Source of the DNA: Hyphomicrobiaceae bacterium
GTDB lineage: Bacteria > Pseudomonadota > Alphaproteobacteria > Rhizobiales > Hyphomicrobiaceae
Assembly (NCBI GenBank): GCA_041397645.1
Contig: JAWKWE010000004.1
Location: forward strand, 2,418,001-2,482,000
Direction of reading: 5' to 3'
DNA: 64,000 nt
Made by a program: the position numbers and the translations under genes. Of this stretch, positions 54,021 to 62,887 are shown piece by piece. A model generated the notes under the pieces. The model was not told where the DNA came from. It searched no databases and saw nothing but the letters and a program-made list of their open reading frames with translations. Every line of letters begins with the position of its first letter. The first letter of the stretch is position 1.

Positions 54021-56000
54021 ATGTCACGACCACCGTTGTGGACTCCCGAACCCGATAGCGTAGCTTCGTGCGCGCTAACATCGTTCTTGAATTTCCTGGC
54101 GCCTCGCCATGGCGAGATGGATGCTGACCAGCTCCATGCCTGGAGCGTTGCCAACAGCCCCGAGTTCTGGTCTGAACTCTGGGACTATGCCGGTATCATT
54201 GGCGACAAGGGTGCTGCGCCCTTCATCAAGCAAGGCCAACGCCTGGAAGAGACGAGCTTCTTTCCATCCGCATCGTTGAACTATGCAGAAAACGCGCTGC
54301 GCTTCTCGAAGACGGATCAGGAAATCGTCTTTTGGGGAGAGAACAAGGTCAAGTCACGCTTGAGCGCGAATGACCTGCGTCTTAACGTCGGCGCGTTTCA
54401 ACGTGTCCTGCGCGCGGCCGGCGTCGCGGCAAAGGATCGTGTCGCGGCGATCCTTCCCAATGTTCCTGACGCAATTTGCGCCTTTCTCGGAGCCTGCTCT
54501 ATAGGCGCCATATGGTCATCATGTTCTCCAGACTTCGGCGAGCAAGGTATCGTGGACCGGTTTGGCCAAATCGAGCCCAAGGTATTGGTGGTCGCCGATG
54601 GCTACTATTATGCCGGCAAGACAATCGATGTTTCCGACAAGATCCTCGCTGTTTTGAAACGCCTCCCAAGCGTCGAGCGTGTGTACGTCGTGAACTATAT
54701 CGGCGGTGCCAGCGCGCTGCTGGACCGCATCAACGCAATCAAACCCGGCAGTGCCGAACTATTTGAAGCCGCGCTGGAGAAAGCCGGAAAATCTGAACCA
54801 CAGTTTGAGCGCCTTCCGTTCGATCATCCTCTGTACATTCTCTTCTCGTCAGGAACGACGGGCGTCCCCAAATGCATCATCCATCGTGCAGGCGGCGTCC
54901 TGATCAAGCACCTGAGTGAGCAAATCCTCCATACCGACATTAAGCCAGGGGATCGGCTGTTCTATTTCACGACGTTGGGTTGGATGATGTGGAACTGGCT
55001 CGTATCAGGCTTGACCACGGGCGCCAGCCTGCTGCTTTACGATGGCTCCCCGACTTATCCGACCGGTGATTCTCTGTGGCGCTACGCAGAGAGGGAATCT
55101 TGCACACACTTTGGCACTTCGGCTAAATACATCGATACGATCAAGAAGCAGCAGCTAGGCCCCGGACACACACATAACCTCGCGCCCATGAGAGTCCTCC
55201 TGTCGACGGGATCGCCTCTTTCTCCCGAGTGCTTCTATTACGTCTATCACGCCATAAAGGATGAAGTGCACCTCGCTTCTATCTCTGGCGGAACAGACAT
55301 CTGCGGATGTTTTGTGCTCGGCTATCCGACCAAGCCAGTGTGGCGTGGAGAAATCCAGGGACCAGCGTTTGGATTAGACCCTGACGTCGTTGATGAGAAT
55401 GGACAATCCCTCAAGCAAGGAAAGGGTGAACTCGTTTGCCGCAACGCTTTCCCTTCGATGCCGCTTGGATTCTGGAACGACCCTGACGGCGCAAAATATC
55501 GCGCCGCCTATTTCGACCGGATGCCCGGGCTCTGGCACCATGGCGACTTTGCCGAATGGACTGAGAATGGCGGCTTCATCATTCATGGCCGTTCCGACGC
55601 AACGTTGAACCCTGGCGGCGTCCGCATTGGCACAGCGGAAATCTATCGCGTCCTAGAAGGCATTTCTGAGGTTCAGGACGCAGTTGCTGTCGGACAGCCC
55701 GTGGCTGAAGACGTTCGTGTCCTGCTGTTCGTTGTCATGAAACAGGGTGAAGCGCTCACTCCTGAACTCATCGATCAGATCAAGACTCGCATTCGTCATG
55801 GAGCGTCCCCGCGCCATGTGCCGTTTCTGGTGCACGCGGTTCCAGATATTCCCAGGACTCGGTCCGGCAAGATCTCCGAGCTTGCCGTGCGTGACACCAT
55901 CATCGGCATAAAGGTCAAAAACACCGAGGCGCTTGCCAATCCTGAATCGCTGGCCAGCTTCGAAAATGGCCCGTGGAGTTTGGCGCCCGCGGCACAATAA
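54021..56000 (+). CDS. Acetoacetyl-CoA synthetase
   Basis: A cytosolic ANL-superfamily ligase that activates acetoacetate with ATP and CoA. The 659-residue length is typical. The AMP-binding motif is LYILFSSGTTGVPKCIIHRA, followed by SISGGTDICGCFVLG, WHHGDFAEWTENGGF with the hinge Asp, GRSDATLNPGGVRIGTAEIY and the C-terminal catalytic Lys in PRTRSGKISELAV. The N-terminal ACAS_N region (LHAWSVANSPEFW) is present. It would use acetoacetate made by the BKACE enzyme. It is divergent from the PQQ dehydrogenase. Confidence 0.94.
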   Translation: MSRPPLWTPEPDSVASCALTSFLNFLAPRHGEMDADQLHAWSVANSPEFWSELWDYAGIIGDKGAAPFIKQGQRLEETSFFPSASLNYAENALRFSKTDQEIVFWGENKVKSRLSANDLRLNVGAFQRVLRAAGVAAKDRVAAILPNVPDAICAFLGACSIGAIWSSCSPDFGEQGIVDRFGQIEPKVLVVADGYYYAGKTIDVSDKILAVLKRLPSVERVYVVNYIGGASALLDRINAIKPGSAELFEAALEKAGKSEPQFERLPFDHPLYILFSSGTTGVPKCIIHRAGGVLIKHLSEQILHTDIKPGDRLFYFTTLGWMMWNWLVSGLTTGASLLLYDGSPTYPTGDSLWRYAERESCTHFGTSAKYIDTIKKQQLGPGHTHNLAPMRVLLSTGSPLSPECFYYVYHAIKDEVHLASISGGTDICGCFVLGYPTKPVWRGEIQGPAFGLDPDVVDENGQSLKQGKGELVCRNAFPSMPLGFWNDPDGAKYRAAYFDRMPGLWHHGDFAEWTENGGFIIHGRSDATLNPGGVRIGTAEIYRVLEGISEVQDAVAVGQPVAEDVRVLLFVVMKQGEALTPELIDQIKTRIRHGASPRHVPFLVHAVPDIPRTRSGKISELAVRDTIIGIKVKNTEALANPESLASFENGPWSLAPAAQ

Positions 56001-56016
56001 TCGAAAGGCGACGGAG

Positions 56017-56814
56017 TTGACTTTCCTTTCCAAAGCGGCACTCGTGTCGCTTGCATCATACTGCATGCTTGCTTTCTCGTTCTACGCCCAAGCGAAGGAC
56101 GAGACCTGGGCTGGCATCAAGAGTGAACTCATCGGCGATGTCGCCATTGAGGAGAACCCCTCCATCCTCTCAATCGCCGCACCTGAGAAGGCCGACGACC
56201 CCGCCGTTGTTCCCGTGAGCGTATCGATCTCAGATACGTACAAAGGTGAGATCTCTCAGCTCTTTTTGATCATCGACAACAATCCGTCGCCGCTCGCAGC
56301 AAAGATAGATTTTGGCCCGGCAGCCGGGTTGTCCGGCCGCAGACTGTTCTCGACGCGCGTACGAATGGATACTCAGTCGCCCGTTCGAGCCGTCATGCGA
56401 ACAGCGGACGGGCATTACTACATGGCCGCTCAAACTGTCGTTGCTGCTGGCGGTTGCTCGGCACCCAGTCCCAAAGATGTTGATAGCGCCTCTCACGAGG
56501 GCGAAACCCGCATAAAAGTCTTCGCGCCCGCGCCTGGTTCTACCTGGTTGCCCGAGGCTCAGGTCATGGTGCGACATCCAAATTTCAACGGCATGCAGCG
56601 CAACGCAGAAACGGGTCAAACAATTCCCGCCCGCTTCATCGAAAAGATCAAGGTCGACTCATCGGATCGCAACGTCTTTGAAATGACGGCTGGTATTTCG
56701 ATTTCCGCCAATCCAAATCTGCGATTTACGTTCGCGGCGAGCCCTTCTCTCAATCTGGCCGTCGATACCGTCGACACCGACGGCAATCATTTCATTGGCA
56801 ACTTCCCCAATTGA
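56017..56814 (+). CDS. Quinoprotein-dehydrogenase-associated SoxYZ-like carrier
   Basis: A 265-residue exported protein that fuses a SoxY-like half (residues about 45-155) to a SoxZ-like half (about 170-265). The carrier Cys of SoxY is represented by the internal AAGGCSAPSP, and the SoxZ part begins GETRIKVFAPAPGS. Proteins of this type are found next to PQQ dehydrogenases in methylotrophs. The start is a TTG at 56017, with AAAGG about nine bases before it; the longer frame from 55933 overlaps the synthetase gene and is not used. A signal peptide (FLSKAALVSLASYCMLAFSF) follows. Confidence 0.82.
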   Translation: MTFLSKAALVSLASYCMLAFSFYAQAKDETWAGIKSELIGDVAIEENPSILSIAAPEKADDPAVVPVSVSISDTYKGEISQLFLIIDNNPSPLAAKIDFGPAAGLSGRRLFSTRVRMDTQSPVRAVMRTADGHYYMAAQTVVAAGGCSAPSPKDVDSASHEGETRIKVFAPAPGSTWLPEAQVMVRHPNFNGMQRNAETGQTIPARFIEKIKVDSSDRNVFEMTAGISISANPNLRFTFAASPSLNLAVDTVDTDGNHFIGNFPN

Positions 56815-57218
56815 GCTGGCTGGGATCGCCGGGCGTCTGCTGCCGCCCCCGTATTGCTTGGTCGCGTCGTCAGCAGCAATCCTGGCATACTCTGTCGTAC
56901 CAAGTTAGCTTGGAACTTCCCAGAAGCATCGATTGATGTTTGCCTTGCAGACCATCCAACGCAGCTCTCAACTGCTGGACTTCTGCTCGTCGGGCTTGCG
57001 ATTGGAGCTCTGGCCCAGGCGATCATGGGCCTTGCCGCCTGCATGAGCGATGATGCGGACGCACAGATGAGATCGTCGTCACCAGCATCCTCAGCCAGAC
57101 CTACGGCTGCGAAATTCGCGCCAACACGCTACCAACGGCCGACACACCGTTTGCCCTGCCCGTCGTATAATGCGAGACGTTTGAGAAATTCCGTTCGCGA
57201 GCTCGCACGCCCGCAGCG
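56815..57218. other. Intergenic region, possible small open frame
   Basis: About 400 bases between the SoxYZ-like gene and the convergent barrel gene. A 122-codon plus-strand frame (56854-57222, from a TTG) includes one hydrophobic stretch (LLLVGLAIGALAQAIMGLAA) but lacks a ribosome binding site and a clear family. I see no terminator and do not call it. Confidence 0.3.
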
Positions 57219-58088
57219 CTAGAAGCCAACTGAGCCCTGCACGACGGGGCCTGAGTATTCGATATCGACGCCCTTGGTGAGAACGTTGCCTTCGTGCTCT
57301 AGCTTGCCATTGACATAGCGATATCCAAGTCCGACCGCGAACGTGTCATCAATCCAATAGTTCAGGCTGGCCATCGCGGCGACGTAGTGGCCGCTGTAGC
57401 TACCCAGGCTTCCCACGAGGCCATCTACAGAGCCTTCCAAACTTACCCTATTCGAGAGGGCATAGGTGCCGTAGAGCCCGATCGTTGGAACCGGACCGAT
57501 AACGTCCGCACGCTGCTCTTCCGTCGACCCCGATGCTCCAAGCACGGTTGCGGTTCCCTGCAATGAGAAGCCTGCATCAAGGATCGTAAGACCGAGACGG
57601 GCTCCAAACTCGGACTGCTCATCCTTCACAAATGAGTAGCCAACAAAGGCTGAGTAGTTTCGGATCCGAAGCGAGCTGTCGGCCGCTGCACTGGTTGGAA
57701 TTGTAATGAAGCCGAACTCGATGTCATGACTCACCGTACGGCTGCCATCGGTGTCAACCGTGTCGAAGGTGAAGTCGAGCCGCCAGCGATCTGAAAAGCG
57801 CCAACGGGCCGCTGCAAACACCGACGTACTGTGTTCGTCGAGTCCAATCTGCGAAAAGCCTACGCTGCCGCCTCCACCACCGTTGATGTCCGCCGTTGCA
57901 CCGCCATCCAAATTTTGAAAGACCGCACCAACATTGAAGACCCAGGTCTTGGTGAGGGAAGGATTGACAACCGGCTCCCCGGCCGCCGCGGGCATAGTCA
58001 GGCTACCCCAACACCCCGCAATTGCGAGCAACGTCGCAACGGAGTGCCAAATCCCGCTTTCGTTATTTCTCGCCCGCCCGCACAGCAC
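57219..58088 (-). CDS. Outer-membrane beta-barrel protein
   Basis: A protein of about 290 residues whose mature part is full of alternating strands typical of porin-like barrels (FSDRWRLDFTFDTVD, SAFVGYSFVKDEQSEFGARL, DDTFAVGLGYRYVNGKL), ending in Phe (VVQGSVGF), as expected for outer-membrane insertion. A signal peptide (SVATLLAIAGCWGSLTM, cut after PAAAG) starts about 15 residues after a GTG at 58088, which I chose. The frame is open upstream to 58286. Function is unknown; size and strand pattern suggest a transport or adhesion barrel. Confidence 0.75.
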   Translation of the reverse strand: MLCGRARNNESGIWHSVATLLAIAGCWGSLTMPAAAGEPVVNPSLTKTWVFNVGAVFQNLDGGATADINGGGGGSVGFSQIGLDEHSTSVFAAARWRFSDRWRLDFTFDTVDTDGSRTVSHDIEFGFITIPTSAAADSSLRIRNYSAFVGYSFVKDEQSEFGARLGLTILDAGFSLQGTATVLGASGSTEEQRADVIGPVPTIGLYGTYALSNRVSLEGSVDGLVGSLGSYSGHYVAAMASLNYWIDDTFAVGLGYRYVNGKLEHEGNVLTKGVDIEYSGPVVQGSVGF

Positions 58089-58778
58089 GACCAGCAGCCC
58101 CCTCGAAAATGTTCGGTAGGAGTAGGCCCATTCCAAACTCCGAGCCAGTTCTGTGTTTGCTGGAACGGTTCGACCCATAGTTTTTGGCAGGAGCCATGTG
58201 CCATGGACGCCACATCCGGGCAGCGCAACCCGGCTCCCTATTGTCAGAGGGCAACATTTCGCACCGGGCTGCAGAGGGGCGCCCACTTCCTGAATTTAGC
58301 AGCGCCCAAATACGCGCCACGCTCAAAATATATGCTCCTTATACGCACTCTTTTTTTAACGCCTAATTGGCTGACTGAAGCGAGACACATCCCGTCGGAT
58401 AAATGTAATAATATATCAACTATTCGAATGCCGCTCGAAACGCGAAATAGTTCAGCGATCAGCTCCACAATGTGGGCTCAACCGACGGATCGCACTTCTC
58501 ATCGCCATCGAGCGTCACCTTCATCTTCGATGATCATCGAGATGAGAATGGCTTTTGACAGTTTGATAAAGCTGGGCCGAACTATCTTAATATCCCACCT
58601 GCTGCGAAGTTGACCTTCGTACCGCGCGCAAGCAGAGATCAAGTCTGACGGAGCAAACCATGACCGGTGCCAGCAACTGGTTTTAATTAATCACTCTGCA
58701 GAAATATAAGTTTCAAGGGCCTCCTTCTTTTGCTAAATTGAGGTACTTTCATCCACTTTTTATATTCAGGAGGATCCA
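58089..58778. other. Long noncoding region upstream of the EF-hand gene
   Basis: About 690 bases. The left third may still belong to the barrel gene if its start is at 58286. Two AT-rich stretches, 58320-58440 and 58680-58775, are typical of promoter regions. I see no tRNA or other RNA gene and no credible frame. Confidence 0.4.
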
Positions 58779-59057
58779 ATGAGGCTGAAGTTTCTCGTCG
58801 CCGCTGCAATTGTTGCTGTCTCCATTCCGTGCGCTGCCATGGCTGAAAGCCTGGGAGATAGAGAGGCTGCAGAAATTGGCGGCAATGTTTTCAAGAAGCT
58901 GGACGCCAATGGTGATGGTACGGTCGACGCCACCGAATTCCAGGGACTCGTCAACCACCATTTCAAGAAGGCCGACAAGAACGGCGACGGCGTCGTTGAC
59001 ACTGAGGAAATGGGCGGCGCAGAGGCCAACGCTCTCATCCAGATGAAGGAATTCTAA
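58779..59057 (+). CDS. Small exported EF-hand protein
   Basis: A 92-residue precursor with a signal peptide (FLVAAAIVAVSIPCAAMAES) and two canonical EF-hand loops: DANGDGTVDATE (42-53) and DKNGDGVVDTEE (66-77). Only 12 residues separate the two loops, half the usual 24 or so of calmodulin-type pairs but like the spacing in lanmodulin. Unlike lanmodulin there is no Pro at loop position 2. AGGAGG lies about six bases before the ATG. It probably binds calcium, or possibly lanthanides, in the periplasm. Confidence 0.88.
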   Translation: MRLKFLVAAAIVAVSIPCAAMAESLGDREAAEIGGNVFKKLDANGDGTVDATEFQGLVNHHFKKADKNGDGVVDTEEMGGAEANALIQMKEF

Positions 59058-59194
59058 GTCAATAATCGCAGATATGGCGGTAATTCGCTGATTTTCTGCG
59101 TTTTTGGCTAGCCAGCTGGCAAGGGGTGCTAGGGAGACGCTACAGATAGCCGTACGTGACTTGGCCGTCCTTATTTCGACCTGCTTTACACAAT

Positions 59195-59234
59195 GAACGA
59201 TGGGCGCGAAAGGCGCCCATCGTTCGCTTTATTG
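59195..59234 (+). terminator. Intrinsic terminator
   Basis: A perfect 13-bp stem (GAACGATGGGCGC / GCGCCCATCGTTC) with the loop GAAAG, followed by GCTTTATTG. It lies 138 bases after the EF-hand gene and is its only likely terminator. Confidence 0.75.
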
Positions 59235-59343
59235 ATGGGGAGTGTGTCTCGCGACGCGTCAGAGAATGAAGCACGGTTCGCTGACTAGTTGTATTGGCGC
59301 TGCAGTGCAGGCTCGCGAAACATGCTCACAAAAAGGTACTGAC

Positions 59344-59360
59344 GTCGATCCGGGATCGAC
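59344..59360. promoter_or_regulatory. 17-bp perfect palindrome GTCGATCC-G-GGATCGAC
   Basis: The only notable structure in the 402 bases between the EF-hand and HAD genes apart from the terminator. It is about 100 bases before the HAD gene start. A dyad of this size suits an operator, but no regulator is adjacent. Confidence 0.4.
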
Positions 59361-59459
59361 TAGACTGTTTAGATGGCCCGCACTTTGTGGCGAGCGATCC
59401 ACGAAATACTTGATGGACGCTCCCCATCTTTGCCGATCGAGTTGCTAAGGAGAGTGTCC

Positions 59460-60467
59460 ATGTTCGAGTTCCTCACGCGCCGCAACATTTTGGCAGCGTC
59501 GATAGCTGCTGCGATGACCTTCGTGGTCCCCGGCTTGGCATTCGCCGACGATAAGGATCCTCTGCCCTCCTGGAACGACGGCCCCACAAAGGCATCAATT
59601 GTCGATTTCGTCACTGCCGTCACCACCTCGGGCGGACCCGATTACGTTGCACCGGAAGAACGCATCGCCACCTTCGACAACGACGGGACGCTGTGGACCG
59701 AGCAGCCGATGTACACCCAGCTCGCGTTCGCGCTCGATCGGGTAAAGGCAATGGAGCCGCTCCATCCTGAATGGAAGGATACGCAGCCCTTCAAAGCCGT
59801 TCTTGAAGGCGACATGAAAACCGTTGCCGAGTCCGGAGAGAAAGGCCTTCTCCAGCTCGTGATGGCAACGCATGCAGGCATGACGACCGACGAATTTTCA
59901 AAAATCGTCACCGATTGGTTTGCAACAGCCAAACATCCTAGATTCAAGAAGTCATACTTGAAACTGGTCTACCAGCCGATGCTGGAGTTGCTCGCCTATC
60001 TCAGGGCGAACGGCTTTAAGACTTTTATCACCTCCGGAGGCGGCGTTGAATTCATGCGGCCATGGACGATGTCGGTGTATGGCATCCCTCCAGAGCAAGT
60101 CGTCGGATCATCGATCAAGACAGCATTTGAGATGAAGGATGGGCGGCCTACCCTGATGCGCCTCGCCGAACTGAACTTCATTGACGACAAGGCCGGAAAA
60201 CCTGTGGGCATCAATCAGTACATCGGCCGTGTGCCTATCGCAGCATTCGGCAACTCCGATGGCGACTTGCAGATGCTGCAATGGACGACGCTCCAAGGCG
60301 GAAGACGCTTCGGACTGATCGTGCATCACACCGATGCGGAACGCGAATACGCCTATGATCGCAAATCGACATTTGGCAAACTCGATGAAGCACTCGACGC
60401 TGCGGCAGTGAACCAATGGACGGTTGTCGATATGAAGAACGATTGGAAAGTAATCTTTCCTGAATAG
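59460..60467 (+). CDS. Exported HAD-family phosphatase
   Basis: A 335-residue haloacid-dehalogenase-superfamily hydrolase. Motif I is ATFDNDGTLWTEQP with the Asp nucleophile, motif II is FITSGGGVEFM, and motif IV is in FGNSDGDLQMLQW. The N-terminus has TRRNILAASIAAAM, a possible twin-arginine signal, cut near LAFADD. The ATG at 59460 follows AAGGAGAG; the longer frame from 59373 is not used. It is periplasmic and its substrate is unknown. Confidence 0.88.
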   Translation: MFEFLTRRNILAASIAAAMTFVVPGLAFADDKDPLPSWNDGPTKASIVDFVTAVTTSGGPDYVAPEERIATFDNDGTLWTEQPMYTQLAFALDRVKAMEPLHPEWKDTQPFKAVLEGDMKTVAESGEKGLLQLVMATHAGMTTDEFSKIVTDWFATAKHPRFKKSYLKLVYQPMLELLAYLRANGFKTFITSGGGVEFMRPWTMSVYGIPPEQVVGSSIKTAFEMKDGRPTLMRLAELNFIDDKAGKPVGINQYIGRVPIAAFGNSDGDLQMLQWTTLQGGRRFGLIVHHTDAEREYAYDRKSTFGKLDEALDAAAVNQWTVVDMKNDWKVIFPE

Positions 60468-60713
60468 CAGATTGTTGCCACTGCAGTGATGAACCGCTGT
60501 GAATGCGGCTCATCACGCATCGTTCAGCGCTCGACCTCAAGACCTTGCCAATCCGTAAGGTCCGCGGCACTAATGCTTCCTGATTGTTTACAGCAAATAC
60601 CGATATTCGCGACCGCCCCGGTCATCCTGACGCATAACGGCCGCTTGAATAGGGCGCAAAGATAACCAACTAAAAGAACACGTCCTTCCTCCCTCCGTCG
60701 TTCGATAGGTTTC

Positions 60714-61667
60714 ATGCGTCGTCATCACCACATCTTCGAACGCATCATCGACCGCGCCAGAGGTCTGCCTTCTCCAGCAATGGCAGTGGTCTATCCCTTG
60801 AGTGACGTTGCGCTTCAAGGAGCGGTCGAGGCAGCAGAGGCTGGCCTGATCGAGCCCATTCTCATCGGTCCCGCCAAGCGAATGAAAGAATTGGCTCGTA
60901 CATGCAAACTTTATGTCGACTCCTATCGCATCATCGATGTTGAAGACGATCAGAAAGCCGCTGCTAAGGGCGTAGAGTTGTGCCGCACGGGCGAGGCATC
61001 CGCACTCATGAAGGGGAGCCTCCATACTGATCATTTCATGCATGCGGTCATGCTGGACGATGTGGGCCTTAGAACCCACCGCCGGATCAGCCACGTTTTC
61101 GTTCTTGATGTACCGAGCTATCCACGCACGCTGCTCATTACAGACGCTGCTATCAATATTTATCCAAAGCTCGCCGATAAGGTCGACATTGTGCAGAACG
61201 CCATTGAACTCGCACACGACGTCGGAATTCAAGAACCTAAGGTCGCGATTCTTTCCGCCGTCGAGACTGTTACTCCCGCAATTCAATCCACGCTCGATGC
61301 CGCCGCCCTCTGCAAGATGGCCGATCGCGGCCAGATTACCGGCGGCGCTCTCGACGGGCCGCTGGCTTTCGACAATGCGGTCAACCTCAAGGCCGCCAAA
61401 ATCAAGCACATTCATTCACCCGTTGCAGGCCGGGCCGACATTCTTGTCGTTCCGGATCTTGAATCGGGAAACATGCTCGCCAAACAATTGGAGTACCTGG
61501 CAGATGCCGAGGCTGCTGGCATCGTCGTCGGCGCACGTGTTCCCATCGTTCTGACGAGCCGTGCCGACAGCCCAAAGAGCCGTCTCGCGTCATGCGCTGT
61601 AGCAGCGCTTCTCGCGCACTCACGAAGTCAAAAACCAGAAGGTGCAGCCGTCGGCAAGGCAAGCTGA
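60714..61667 (+). CDS. pta: Phosphate acetyltransferase / butyryltransferase family protein
   Basis: A 317-residue cytosolic enzyme of the PTA_PTB family that interchanges acyl-CoA and acyl phosphate. It has no N-terminal DRTGG or MaoC domain. Landmarks are AVEAAEAGLIEPILIGPAKR, LMKGSLHTDHFMHAV, TDAAINIYPKLADKVDIVQN and DGPLAFDNAVNLKAAKIK. With ackA directly behind it, the two would interconvert acetyl-CoA and acetate. The short form is often annotated as enoyl-CoA hydratase/phosphate acetyltransferase in this group. Confidence 0.88.
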   Translation: MRRHHHIFERIIDRARGLPSPAMAVVYPLSDVALQGAVEAAEAGLIEPILIGPAKRMKELARTCKLYVDSYRIIDVEDDQKAAAKGVELCRTGEASALMKGSLHTDHFMHAVMLDDVGLRTHRRISHVFVLDVPSYPRTLLITDAAINIYPKLADKVDIVQNAIELAHDVGIQEPKVAILSAVETVTPAIQSTLDAAALCKMADRGQITGGALDGPLAFDNAVNLKAAKIKHIHSPVAGRADILVVPDLESGNMLAKQLEYLADAEAAGIVVGARVPIVLTSRADSPKSRLASCAVAALLAHSRSQKPEGAAVGKAS

Positions 61668-61677
61668 AGTTGATCTG

Positions 61678-62874
61678 ATGCGCACGAACGAAAACATCCT
61701 TGTCGTCAATGCCGGTTCTTCCAGCATCAAGTTTGCTGTCTTCACCTCAAGTCTCGTGCGGCAGATCTCTGGCGAGCTTGACGGTATCGGAGCCACTCCA
61801 CACCTTAGCGCACGAAACGCCAATGGCGACAAACTGGCCGATCGCGACTTCCACACTGGAGAGGTGAGTGTCCACTACCTGCTTGCGGAAACCGTAGCAT
61901 GGATTGAAAGCCATCTCGGCCCGGGGAGCTTGATCGCCATCGGCCACCGCGTAGCCACCGGCGGCCTATCGCATTCCTCTCCCGCAATCGTCACACCCAG
62001 CGTTCTGGAAAAGCTCCAAACTCTCATCCCCCTCGCACCTCTGCACCAACCCCGCAATCTCGAACCAATAGAAATATTGGCCAAATTGCACCCGGGCCAG
62101 CCGCAGGTCGCCTGCTTCGACTCTGCATTCCACAGTACGATGCCGCGCATCGCCCGACTTTATGGCCTGCCGCGAAGCCTCACCGAATCTGGTGCGCAAC
62201 GCTTCGGTTACCACGGGCTTTCCTATGAATTCATCGCCAGCCGCCTGCCCGATCTGGACCCGAAGGCTGCCGCCGGCCGCACCGTCGTCGCGCACTTGGG
62301 CAGCGGCAGCAGTATGTGCGCGCTCAGCTCTGGCAAGAGCATTGCCACGACGATGGGCTTCAGCCCTCTCAGCGGCCTCGTCATGGGCACTCGTCCTGGC
62401 GAACTCGACGCTGGACTCTTGATCTGGATGATGCGCGAAAAGGGCTGGAGCGCGAGCGACGTTGAGAACTTGCTCTATAATGAGAGCGGTCTCAAGGGCG
62501 TGTCCGGCATCTCCAGCGACATGCGCGTATTGCTCGAAAGTCAGGACGATCAAGCACGCGAAGCGGTCGAACTATTCGTGCACCGCATCTCATTGGAGCT
62601 TGGCAGCCTTGCTGCTGCACTAGGCGGACTAGACGCGCTGGTGTTTACCGGTGGCATCGGCGAGCACGCCGCCGCCATCCGCAAGGCTGTCTGCGATCGA
62701 TCAACCTGGCTTGGCATACATATCGACGCAGAGAGCAACGAACATTCGAGCGAGCGCATTTCTACGCAAGAGAGCCGCGTCAGCGTCTGGGCCGTTCCAA
62801 CCGACGAAGAACGGATGGTAGCTACCCACACAATCCAGCTCGTCAGCCCACGCGGCGATCCCAAACGACAATGA
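61678..62874 (+). CDS. ackA: Acetate kinase
   Basis: A 398-residue acetate/propionate kinase. The first strand is NILVVNAGSSSIKFAVF with the phosphate-binding Asn and Ser. Further motifs are ACFDSAFHSTMPRIARLYGL, RFGYHGLSYEFIA, VVAHLGSGSSMCAL, MGTRPGELDAGLLIW and FTGGIGEHAAAIRK. The frame begins at 61642 within pta, but the ATG at 61678, 11 bases after the pta stop, gives the normal N-terminus. It is in an operon with pta and the PHA-synthase-like gene. Confidence 0.95.
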   Translation: MRTNENILVVNAGSSSIKFAVFTSSLVRQISGELDGIGATPHLSARNANGDKLADRDFHTGEVSVHYLLAETVAWIESHLGPGSLIAIGHRVATGGLSHSSPAIVTPSVLEKLQTLIPLAPLHQPRNLEPIEILAKLHPGQPQVACFDSAFHSTMPRIARLYGLPRSLTESGAQRFGYHGLSYEFIASRLPDLDPKAAAGRTVVAHLGSGSSMCALSSGKSIATTMGFSPLSGLVMGTRPGELDAGLLIWMMREKGWSASDVENLLYNESGLKGVSGISSDMRVLLESQDDQAREAVELFVHRISLELGSLAAALGGLDALVFTGGIGEHAAAIRKAVCDRSTWLGIHIDAESNEHSSERISTQESRVSVWAVPTDEERMVATHTIQLVSPRGDPKRQ

Positions 62875-62887
62875 ATAGGAGATCGGC

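Noticed and set aside
56854..57222. 122-codon frame with one hydrophobic stretch
   Set aside because: Starts with TTG, has no ribosome binding site, and its C-terminal half looks like noncoding composition.
58779..59057. Calling the EF-hand protein lanmodulin
   Set aside because: Only two loops are present and neither has the Pro at position 2; spacing alone is not enough.
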